Counted from the first letter of the stretch, positions 1-5,098 are shown. The stretch is DNA of 8,653 nt from an uncultured Collinsella sp. (GCA_900554325.1 USHA01000083.1:1-8653), one strand, 5' to 3'. Program-made: numbers and translations. The notes: generated by a model not told the origin, from the letters alone.

Positions 1-74
1 TCTTTCATGCAGCAGGGGCTCTCAATGTTTTTATGTCCTGCTCATATCGTCTGTGTTTTGGAGCATGGTTTTGG

Positions 75-304
75 ACCCTGTGGGCAAAAAATGCCAAATA
101 TGAGTACTGTTGCAAAAGAGGTGTCATATTTTTCGGCCTGTTCTGAGCAAAAATGGGCTCAAAATCAATTTATCTAACCCCCTATAGACGCGATTCGATG
201 GCTTCCAAAACATTAAAATCGGCCAAATCGGCCAATTTACTCTCAATTCTGCTGCTACTAAATTTGTGACAGTACTCATATTTGCCACTTTTTGTCCACG
301 GGGT
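75..304. repeat. 230-bp unit with 42-bp imperfect inverted terminal repeats (MITE-like or dispersed intergenic repeat)
   Basis: The left arm (75-116) and the reverse complement of the right arm (263-304) agree at 36 of 42 positions without gaps, including an uninterrupted 16-bp core, CAAATATGAGTACTGT. A second short match lies just outside: GGACCC at 73-78 and GGGTCC at 313-318. The 146-bp interior is AT-rich and contains a short tandem of the word CGGCCAA (about 220-236). Only a 75-codon minus-strand reading frame without a ribosome binding site crosses it. There is no transposase, so this could be a miniature inverted-repeat element, a remnant of an insertion, or a dispersed family. I found no clear target-site duplication. 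The repeat itself is directly visible; its mobile nature is inference. Confidence 0.6.
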
Positions 305-336
305 GTCCGAAAGGGTCCTCGACAAGCATCTAACGC

Positions 337-342
337 TACAAT
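337..342 (+). promoter_or_regulatory. candidate -10 box (TACAAT) for the HPr gene
   Basis: TACAAT matches the sigma-70 -10 consensus TATAAT at five of six positions and lies 55 bases before the HPr start codon. No good -35 hexamer sits 16-18 bases upstream (the region reads GGGTCC), so the promoter is only a candidate. It lies just outside the right arm of the inverted repeat. Confidence 0.3.
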
Positions 343-396
343 AACTACCACATGGCTGGGTTTGCCAGCCGAATGTACGATGTCGTGGGAGGGGAC

Positions 397-645
397 ATGG
401 TCGAGTTTACAAAGACGATTAAAGATCCGTTGGGATTACATGCCCGCCCGGTTGCGCTGCTTTACGACATCATTGCCAAACATCGTAGCGACGTGTCAGT
501 CAGTATCGGCAATCGCCACACGGATGGCCGCGATGTTATAGGGCTCATGGCACTCTGCGGCGAATGTGGCGAAGACGTCGTGTTCCGCGTTTCGGGTGTG
601 GATGAGGCCTCCTGCGTCACGTCGATCAGAAATCTCTCGCTTTAA
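397..645 (+). CDS. HPr-like phosphocarrier protein with Asp at position 46
   Basis: This 82-residue protein belongs to the HPr family, the small cytoplasmic carrier that passes phosphate from Enzyme I to sugar-specific EIIA domains of the PTS. The start at 397 is chosen for two reasons: GGAGGGG (388-394) precedes it, and it places the active-site histidine of the GLHARP motif exactly at residue 15, as in the family. An in-frame ATG at 352 would add 15 residues and has no ribosome binding site. At residue 46, where HPr of low-GC Gram-positives has the Ser phosphorylated by HPr kinase, the sequence reads R-D-V-I-G, giving Asp46. The hydrophobic residues after it are kept. A Cys-x-x-Cys pair is at 54 and 57, and the C-terminal helix is a few residues shorter than in B. 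subtilis HPr (88 residues). There is no ptsI nearby, so it stands alone. It could be a working PTS HPr or a regulatory paralogue. Confidence 0.88.
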   Translation: MVEFTKTIKDPLGLHARPVALLYDIIAKHRSDVSVSIGNRHTDGRDVIGLMALCGECGEDVVFRVSGVDEASCVTSIRNLSL

Positions 646-653
646 CCTCAACA

Positions 654-685
654 ATGTGACAAAGGGGCAGTCCCCTCTGTTGCAT
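654..685. repeat. REP-like stem-loop downstream of the HPr gene
   Basis: Bases 654-667 and 672-685 can form a 14-bp stem with two G-U pairs and one mismatch around a 4-base loop; the top of the stem is AGGGG/CCCCT. It lies directly after the HPr stop codon and before the terminator. It has no T tract of its own. It resembles short palindromic intergenic repeats rather than a terminator, but dispersal elsewhere in the genome is not visible from one window. Confidence 0.4.
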
Positions 686-699
686 AAATTGGTATCAAT

Positions 700-738
700 A
701 GGCACTGCAAAGAGACGGTCTTTGCGGTGCCTTTGTTT
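700..738 (+). terminator. Rho-independent terminator of the HPr gene
   Basis: A 14-bp stem (700-713 with 719-732, one T-G pair, 5-base loop) is followed by TTTGTTT. It lies 55 bases after the HPr stop codon and separates that gene from the feo locus. Confidence 0.8.
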
Positions 739-747
739 CGTATAGGA

Positions 748-835
748 AACTTTTTCGAAATCTGAATGGGGACCCTTTCCAAAAAGTTAACCACGTGTTA
801 GTTTACTAAAGCGAACATAGATGTGGCTAACTTTT
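748..835. promoter_or_regulatory. feoA1 upstream control region with several inverted repeats
   Basis: Three related half-sites built on AAGTTA/TAACTT lie between the HPr terminator and feoA1. AACTTTTT (748-755) and AAAAAGTT (781-788) are inverted copies. Bases 782-794 and 823-835 form a 13-bp inverted repeat with one mismatch. Between them is a compact palindrome, TTAGT-TT-ACTAA (798-809). DtxR/IdeR-type repressors recognise palindromes with TTAG and CTAA halves, so metal-dependent repression of feo is plausible. The spacing differs from the canonical 19-bp iron box, and I could not place -35 and -10 hexamers with confidence. Confidence 0.45.
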
Positions 836-877
836 ACCATGTCGATGTGAAGGACGAACTGACGTTAGGAGCCACTC

Positions 878-1120
878 ATGTCTTGCGGACCGCAGATGCC
901 GGCAATGCCGCTTTCGATGGTAAAAGCGGGCGAAACCGTGCGCGTGTCTCGTGTAAAGGGCAATGAGGACATGAAGCACCACCTCAAGGACCTCGGCTTT
1001 GTCGAGGGCAGCGAAATCCACGTGGTGAGCTCGAGCGGCGCCAATATCATCGTTACGGTACTGGGCGCACGCTTTGGTATCGATTCCAAGGTTGCCATGC
1101 ACATCATGACCGTCGGTTAG
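878..1120 (+). CDS. feoA: FeoA-family protein, first copy
   Basis: This 80-residue protein is a FeoA-type SH3-like beta-barrel domain, a small cytoplasmic partner thought to act on FeoB during Fe2+ uptake. The family signature is clear: an N-terminal strand (AGETVRVSRVKG), then the helix-turn motif LKDLGFVEGSEIHVV (about residues 36-50), and C-terminal strands ending in IMTVG. AGGAG (867-871) lies six bases before the ATG at 878 and supports this start rather than the in-frame ATGs at codons 7, 10 and 14. The N-terminus (MSCGPQMPAMPLS) is longer than in the second copy and carries a Cys at residue 3. The stop is 39 bases before feoA2, with no terminator between, so the two are probably cotranscribed. 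The two copies share only the family core, so this is not a recent duplication. I use the symbol in the family sense. Confidence 0.88.
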   Translation: MSCGPQMPAMPLSMVKAGETVRVSRVKGNEDMKHHLKDLGFVEGSEIHVVSSSGANIIVTVLGARFGIDSKVAMHIMTVG

Positions 1121-1159
1121 TCTGCAGCATTTCATAAAAACCGAAAGGGGGACAAGTAA

Positions 1160-1381
1160 ATGAAGACGTTGGGTGACGTTAAGGTGGGCGAGAGCTCCAC
1201 CATCGTCAAGCTTCACGGTGAGGGTGCGCTTCGCCGCCACCTTATGGACCTGGGGCTCATCAAGGGCACTTCGTTCAAGGTCGTGAAGGTCGCACCGCTC
1301 GGTGATCCGGTCGAGATCAACGTGCGCGGCTACGAGCTTTCCATCCGCAAGGAGGAGGCCGCCGTCGTCGAGGTCCAGTAA
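1160..1381 (+). CDS. feoA: FeoA-family protein, second copy
   Basis: This 73-residue FeoA domain protein has the complete family pattern: an N-terminal segment MKTLGDVKVGESSTIVKL, LRRHLMDLGLIKGTSFKVVK (about residues 24-43), then PLGDPVEINVRGYELSIRKEEAAVVEV, whose GYELSIRKEEA stretch is the classic FeoA C-terminal signature. It is the more canonical of the two copies and the likelier functional partner of FeoB. AAAGGGGG (1144-1151) lies eight bases before the start. It follows feoA1 by 39 bases and precedes feoB by 123 bases. That gap holds an iron-box-like palindrome, so feoB may also have a promoter of its own. Fe2+ uptake is the expected pathway; how FeoA acts at the molecular level is unsettled in the family. 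Confidence 0.93.
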   Translation: MKTLGDVKVGESSTIVKLHGEGALRRHLMDLGLIKGTSFKVVKVAPLGDPVEINVRGYELSIRKEEAAVVEVQ

Positions 1382-1387
1382 GGGCTC

Positions 1388-1411
1388 GTGGCGCATATTT
1401 CTGCAGATAAA
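1388..1411. repeat. copy 1 of a tag shared by both spacers around feoB
   Basis: GTGGCG followed by CATA and TTTCTGCAGATAAA lies just after the feoA2 stop codon. The same string without CATA and with one base change recurs at 3907-3926 after feoB. Its role is unknown; here it abuts the iron-box-like palindrome. Confidence 0.45.
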
Positions 1412-1412
1412 G

Positions 1413-1431
1413 TTAGGTTTTTCTAACTTAA
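1413..1431. promoter_or_regulatory. DtxR/IdeR-type iron box upstream of feoB
   Basis: The 19 bases match the DtxR/IdeR consensus TTAGGTTAGCCTAACCTAA at 15 positions; the three central bases and one in the right half differ. The site is a palindrome with perfect 7-bp arms, AAGTTAG and CTAACTT (1411-1417 and 1424-1430 on the window), around a 6-base centre. It lies 73 bases before the feoB start. A possible -10 (CATTAT, 1450-1455) would place the box over the -35 region, which suits repression by iron-loaded regulator. The match is seen; binding is inferred. Confidence 0.6.
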
Positions 1432-1458
1432 TGCAGCATCTTTGAAGCACATTATCCA

Positions 1459-1484
1459 GCCTGCGCGGAGAAAGCAGCGCGGGC
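1459..1484 (+). promoter_or_regulatory. GC-rich stem-loop in the feoB leader
   Basis: Bases 1459-1466 and 1477-1484 form an 8-bp stem (one T-G pair) around a 10-base loop, ending 10 bases before the feoB ribosome binding site (GAAGGA, 1495-1500). No T tract follows, so it is not a terminator. It may affect mRNA stability or be a chance fold. Confidence 0.3.
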
Positions 1485-1504
1485 ACATAAGGAAGAAGGA
1501 TTGA

Positions 1505-3832
1505 ATGGCGGATTCTCAGATCCATGTCGCACTGGCGGGTAACCCCAACTGCGGCAAGACCACGCTTTTCAACCTGATCACCGGCGCCAACGGCTACGTT
1601 GGCAACTGGCCCGGCGTCACGGTTGAGAAAAAGGAGGCCAAGCTCCTAAGCGACAAGAACGTTACCATCACGGACCTCCCTGGTATCTACTCGCTTTCCC
1701 CCTACAGTCCCGAGGAGCAATGCTCGCGCGACTACCTCATGAGCGGTGAGCCCGATGTCGTCGTCCAGGTTGTCGATGCCACCAATCTGGAGCGCAACCT
1801 GTACCTGGCGCTTCAGGTTATCGAGACCGGCCTGCCCGTGGTCGTCGCCCTCAACATGGCCGACTTGATCGAGAAGAACGGCGACAAGATCGACACGGAC
1901 AAGCTCTCCAAGAAGCTCGGCTGCCCGGTTATGATGATCTCGGCTCTTAAGAACAAGGGCATCAAGGAGCTGTTCGAGCAGGTCAAAAAGTCCGCTGCTT
2001 CCAAGGGGCAGGTGCCGGAGCACAAGTTCGACTCCTCCATCGAGGACGTTCTGACGCACATCGAGAACAACCTTCCGGCGAGCGTTCCCGTTAACAAGCG
2101 TCGCTATTACGCCGTCAAGCTGTTTGAGCGTGACGCAGACGCCTGCAAACTCATCAACCTCACCAAGGAGAAGGCTGCTCGCGTGGAGCAACTGGTCGCC
2201 CAGTGCGAGCAGGATTGCGATGACGACGCCGAGTCCATCATCACCGGTGAGCGCTATGGCGTCATCGCGCACATCATCGATGAGTGCCTCACCAAGGCCC
2301 CGGCCAAGATGAGCACTTCCGAGAAGATCGACCGTGTGGTTACCAACCGTATCCTGGGCCTGCCGATCTTTGTGGTCATCATGTTCTGCGTGTACTACAT
2401 CGCCGTTTCCACCCTGGGCGGAACGGTGACCGACTTCACCAACGATCAGCTCTTTGGCACTGACGGTTGGTATGTGCTCGGTCAGGGCCGCGATGCTTAC
2501 GATGAGGCTGTCGAGGCCGCGGGTGACGACGCCGACTCGGTCGACCCGGCACAGTACGGCCCCTATGTCCCGGGTATCACCACCATGGTGCACGACGCCC
2601 TCGTGGCGGGCGGCACCGAGGACGGCGGCCTGGTCGATTCGCTGGTCTGCGACGGTATCGTTGGTGGTCTGGGCGCCATCTTCGGCTTTGTGCCGCAGAT
2701 GTTCCTGCTGTTCGTCATGCTGTCCTTCCTGGAGGACTGCGGCTACATGGCCCGCGTCGCCTTCATCATGGACCGCGTGTTCCGCCGCTTTGGCCTGTCC
2801 GGTAAGTCCTTCATTCCTATGCTCGTGTCCTCGGGCTGCGGCGTCCCCGGCGTCATGGCTACCAAGACCATCGAGAACGAGAAGGACCGCCGCATGACGG
2901 TCATGACCACCACGTTCATTCCCTGTGGCGCCAAGCTGCCGATCATCGCCCTGCTCATGGGTTCCATCATCGGCGATTCTTCCACCACCGCCGCGTGGAT
3001 CAGCCCGCTCTTCTACTTCCTGGGTGTCTTTGCCGTCATTGCTTCGGGCCTCATGCTCAAGAAGACCAAGCTCTTCGCCGGTCGCCCGACGCCGTTTGTT
3101 ATGGAGCTTCCTGCCTACCACTTCCCGGCGATTCGCTCTTGGGCGTTGCATGTGTGGGAGCGCTGCTTGGCCTTTATCAAGAAGGCCGGCACGGTCATCT
3201 TCGCGTCCACTGTCGTGGTTTGGTTCCTGTCCAACTTTGGTAGCTACAACGGTTCCTTTGGCTTCCTGCCTGCGATGGACGGCATCCCCGAGGAGTTCAT
3301 GGACTACTCCGTGCTTGCCATGCTGGGCAACCTGGTCGCTTGGATCTTCGCCCCGCTCGGCTTTAGCACCTGGCAGGCCACCGCGCTGACTGTCTCTGGC
3401 CTCGTCGCCAAGGAGAACGTCGTCGCCACCGCCGGCTCGCTGCTGTCCGTCGCCGACGCGGGCGAGACCGACCCGAGCCTGTGGACCGCGTTTGCTGGCA
3501 TGTTCCCCACCATGGGCGCTTGCGTTGCCTTCGGCGCCTTCAACCTGCTGTGCGCTCCGTGCTTTGCCGCCATTGGCACCATCCGCAACCAGATGGATTC
3601 CGGCAAGTGGACTGCGATCGCCATCGGCTACGAGTGCGCCTTTGCCTGGGTGATCGGCCTGTTCATCAACCAGTTCTACAACCTGCTTGTTCTTGGGCAG
3701 TTTGGTATCTGGACGATTGTGGCCATCGTGCTGCTAGTTGCGATGCTCTTCCAGATCTTCCGTCCCATGCCCAAGCATGTCTGGACCGACGAGGACGAGA
3801 CCAACACTGCCTCCGCCGCAGTTTCCGCGTAA
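1505..3832 (+). CDS. feoB: FeoB, ferrous iron transport GTPase/permease
   Basis: This 775-residue protein is the main Fe2+ permease of the Feo system, an inner-membrane protein with a cytoplasmic G domain. The G motifs are intact: G1 GNPNCGKT (12-19), G2 Thr39 in WPGVT, G3 DLPG (57-60), G4 NMAD (117-120), G5 ISA (145-147). A helical linker of about 170-270 is followed by the membrane part from about 283. The two gate repeats are present: SSGCGVPGVMATKT (442-455, Cys445) and IPCGAKLPII (472-481, Cys474). Later come WQATALTVSGLVAKENVVAT (623-642) and a PC motif (685-686). The start has GAAGGA four bases upstream. An acidic extracytoplasmic stretch after the first membrane helix (about 306-378) is longer than the E. 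coli equivalent. Length and motifs indicate a functional transporter. Its position downstream of two feoA genes and an iron box fits iron-regulated expression. Confidence 0.98.
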   Translation: MADSQIHVALAGNPNCGKTTLFNLITGANGYVGNWPGVTVEKKEAKLLSDKNVTITDLPGIYSLSPYSPEEQCSRDYLMSGEPDVVVQVVDATNLERNLYLALQVIETGLPVVVALNMADLIEKNGDKIDTDKLSKKLGCPVMMISALKNKGIKELFEQVKKSAASKGQVPEHKFDSSIEDVLTHIENNLPASVPVNKRRYYAVKLFERDADACKLINLTKEKAARVEQLVAQCEQDCDDDAESIITGERYGVIAHIIDECLTKAPAKMSTSEKIDRVVTNRILGLPIFVVIMFCVYYIAVSTLGGTVTDFTNDQLFGTDGWYVLGQGRDAYDEAVEAAGDDADSVDPAQYGPYVPGITTMVHDALVAGGTEDGGLVDSLVCDGIVGGLGAIFGFVPQMFLLFVMLSFLEDCGYMARVAFIMDRVFRRFGLSGKSFIPMLVSSGCGVPGVMATKTIENEKDRRMTVMTTTFIPCGAKLPIIALLMGSIIGDSSTTAAWISPLFYFLGVFAVIASGLMLKKTKLFAGRPTPFVMELPAYHFPAIRSWALHVWERCLAFIKKAGTVIFASTVVVWFLSNFGSYNGSFGFLPAMDGIPEEFMDYSVLAMLGNLVAWIFAPLGFSTWQATALTVSGLVAKENVVATAGSLLSVADAGETDPSLWTAFAGMFPTMGACVAFGAFNLLCAPCFAAIGTIRNQMDSGKWTAIAIGYECAFAWVIGLFINQFYNLLVLGQFGIWTIVAIVLLVAMLFQIFRPMPKHVWTDEDETNTASAAVSA

Positions 3833-3861
3833 GTCCGAATAAGGATTAGCCCCTTTCCACG

Positions 3862-3894
3862 AGCCCGGGTGTCCCAGCGACACTCGGGCTTTTT
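3862..3894 (+). terminator. Rho-independent terminator after feoB
   Basis: A 12-bp GC-rich stem (3862-3873 with 3879-3890, one G-T pair, 5-base loop) runs into a TTTTT tract. It begins 30 bases after the feoB stop codon and should end the feoA-feoA-feoB transcript. Confidence 0.88.
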
Positions 3895-3906
3895 GGTAGG
3901 GGAGAT

Positions 3907-3926
3907 GTGGCGTTTCCGCAGATAAA
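3907..3926. repeat. copy 2 of a tag shared by both spacers around feoB
   Basis: GTGGCG is followed directly by TTTCCGCAGATAAA, matching the copy at 1388-1411 except for a missing CATA and one base. In addition, CTTTTTGGTAGG occurs at 3889-3900 and again at 3949-3960, exactly 60 bases apart, so this short spacer is rich in repeated words. Confidence 0.4.
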
Positions 3927-3961
3927 ACCGACCAAAATAAACCTGTCCCTTTTTGGTAGGT
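3927..3961. repeat. small imperfect palindrome in the feoB downstream spacer
   Basis: ACC-G-ACCAAAA (3927-3937) pairs with TTTTGGT-A-GGT (3951-3961), giving ten pairs with one internal mismatch around a 13-base loop that contains CCTGTCCC. It has no clear gene attached. It may be a REP-like intergenic element. Alternatively, TTTTTG (3950-3955) with TAAAGT (3973-3978) could be a weak promoter for the next gene. Confidence 0.35.
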
Positions 3962-4007
3962 GGAGAATGGGGTAAAGTAAGTGATGGTTAACTAGAGGAG
4001 GCTTGCT

Positions 4008-4208
4008 ATGGCACCTATCGATATTGTTGTACTGGCTGTTATCGGTATTGCGTTTGTCGCCGTGTGCGTGCGCATCTACCGCAAGGGCACCTGCGCCGAC
4101 TGCGCTCAGGGTGGCGTTTGCACGGGGCATTGCTCCAACAAAAAGACGTGCGCCGCACTTAAGGGCGTGGACAAAATCGCCGAAGACTTGGGCCGCGGAA
4201 TCAAGTAA
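4008..4208 (+). CDS. FeoB-associated Cys-rich membrane protein
   Basis: This 66-residue protein has one N-terminal membrane helix (about residues 4-21, DIVVLAVIGIAFVAVCVRIY), then a basic stop and a cysteine cluster at residues 29, 32, 38, 42 and 48 (CADC, GGVC, HC, TC), and a short charged tail. This is the pattern of the FeoB-associated Cys-rich membrane protein family found next to feoB in Firmicutes and related bacteria. Its exact role is unknown; metal or redox handling at the membrane beside FeoB is a common guess. GAGGAGG (3995-4001) lies six bases before the start and is a strong ribosome binding site. The gene follows feoB by 175 bases, beyond the feoB terminator, so it is probably expressed by read-through or from its own promoter. 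The positive-inside rule suggests the Cys cluster is cytoplasmic. Confidence 0.85.
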   Translation: MAPIDIVVLAVIGIAFVAVCVRIYRKGTCADCAQGGVCTGHCSNKKTCAALKGVDKIAEDLGRGIK

Positions 4209-4221
4209 GGCCCAGACATCT

Positions 4222-4256
4222 AAGCGCCTCGCGAGCATCCGTTCGCGGGGCGCTTT
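4222..4256 (+). terminator. terminator hairpin after the Cys-rich protein gene
   Basis: A 13-bp GC-rich stem (4222-4234 with 4243-4255, one T-G pair, 8-base loop) begins 13 bases after the stop codon. The T tract is short (TTT, then GCGC), so termination may be incomplete; the next hairpin at 4313 may act as a back-up. Confidence 0.65.
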
Positions 4257-4312
4257 GCGCATTTGAGGGAGAGCGCGGCGAGTCGAAGAGTATTTTGGGG
4301 TCTCGTTAAATC

Positions 4313-4383
4313 AGTTGCGGTGAAATACGGACTGTTTTGGCTGTCAAAGGCCTTATCTACTCCGTATTCCACCGCAACTTTTT
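4313..4383. terminator. long hairpin between the converging feo and kdp blocks, probable bidirectional terminator
   Basis: Two 19-base arms (4313-4331 and 4361-4379) are complementary at 18 positions, with a 29-base loop. The arms begin AGTTGCGGTG. A T tract (4379-4383) follows on the plus strand. On the minus strand the hairpin lies 11 bases after the kdpE stop codon, so it would also end the kdpDE transcript, though the bases after the stem there are less T-rich. The arms are longer than a usual terminator needs, so it may be a dispersed palindromic repeat recruited as a terminator. Confidence 0.6.
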
Positions 4384-4393
4384 GTGGGGTGGG

Positions 4394-5098
4394 CTAGAGA
4401 CGCTGCATGCGGTACCCGACACCCATGTGCGTCTGAATCATCTTGGGGTGAGAGGGGTCTGCCTCGATCTTCTTGCGTAGGGTGCGCATGAACACGCGCA
4501 GGCTCGCCAGATCGCTGTCCCAGCTCGTGCCCCATATCTCGCGGGTGATGAAGGTGTGGGTGAGCACCTTGTCGACGTTTTTCGCCAGAAGGACGAGCAA
4601 TTTGTACTCGGTTGGGGTGAGCGAGAGCTCGCGTCCGTCTTTCGTCGCGTATCCTGCGGCGTAGTCGATATGCAGCGGACCGTTGTCGAACGTGCTCGCT
4701 TCTGTCGACTCGCTCGACGCCATCGAGGAGCGCCTCAAATTCGCACGGACGCGCGCGAGCAACTCATCCACAGAAAAGGGCTTGGTGAGGTAGTCGTCTG
4801 CCCCCGCGTCAAGTGCTGCAATCTTGTCGGAATCTTCGGTGCGCGCCGAAATGACGATAATGGGGACTGCCGACCAGCTTCGGATCTTCGTGATGACCTC
4901 GATACCGTCAATGTCGGGAAGGCCGAGGTCGAGCATGATGAGGCTGGGGCTGTGCGACACCGCATCCATGATGGCGGCTTGGCCGTTGCAAACCTTGCTC
5001 ACGACATAGCCGTGGAGGTCAAGCGCGGTCGAAACGAGGTTTTGAACGGTCGGGTCATCTTCGACCAGGAGGATGCGTGGCTTAGCGGCATTATTCAT
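4394..5098 (-). CDS. kdpE: KdpE, OmpR-family response regulator of the kdp operon
   Basis: This 234-residue protein has a receiver domain (about 7-120) and an OmpR/PhoB winged-helix DNA-binding domain (about 138-232). The receiver has the acidic pocket E13-D14-D15, phosphoacceptor Asp57 in MLDLGLPDIDGIEV, Ser84 in VISAR and Lys106 in DDYLTKPF. The DNA-binding domain has LTPTEYKLLVLL, the recognition helix region LRVFMRTLRKKIE and GVGYRM at the end. The segments WSAVPIIVISAR and SDKIAALDAGADDYL are close to E. coli KdpE, which makes this call specific rather than a generic response regulator. It is phosphorylated by KdpD and should activate kdpFABC, which here lies divergently upstream. The ATG at 5098 overlaps the last eight bases of kdpD (ATGAATAA), so translation of the pair is probably coupled. 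An in-frame extension upstream to 5362 runs antiframe through kdpD and is not credible. Confidence 0.96.
   Translation of the reverse strand: MNNAAKPRILLVEDDPTVQNLVSTALDLHGYVVSKVCNGQAAIMDAVSHSPSLIMLDLGLPDIDGIEVITKIRSWSAVPIIVISARTEDSDKIAALDAGADDYLTKPFSVDELLARVRANLRRSSMASSESTEASTFDNGPLHIDYAAGYATKDGRELSLTPTEYKLLVLLAKNVDKVLTHTFITREIWGTSWDSDLASLRVFMRTLRKKIEADPSHPKMIQTHMGVGYRMQRL

Larger units (their letters stand above)
1..396. other. AT-rich non-coding stretch ahead of the HPr gene
   Basis: I see no convincing gene in these 396 bases. The composition is clearly more AT-rich than the coding DNA that follows. Most of it (75-304) is the inverted-repeat unit annotated separately. Outside that unit there is a weak 6-bp hairpin (11-16 with 37-42). 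The last 90 bases probably hold the promoter and ribosome binding site of the HPr gene. The upstream gene lies outside the window. Confidence 0.6.

Noticed and set aside
124..351. 75-codon minus-strand reading frame across the inverted-repeat unit
   Set aside because: There is no ribosome binding site, the frame runs through the repeat arm, and no motif is recognisable. I keep it only as a possibility in the repeat finding.
352..396. Longer start for the HPr gene (ATG at 352 or 373)
   Set aside because: Neither codon has a ribosome binding site, and both would shift the active histidine away from position 15. The ATG at 397 has GGAGGGG upstream.
827..1525. 232-codon minus-strand reading frame over both feoA genes
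   Set aside because: It is antisense to two clear FeoA genes and has no recognisable domain or supported start.
1646..3151. 501-codon minus-strand reading frame
   Set aside because: It lies antisense to feoB, which is an intact gene with all family motifs. The translation is low in complexity, rich in His, Asp and Gly, and typical of an antisense frame in GC-rich DNA.
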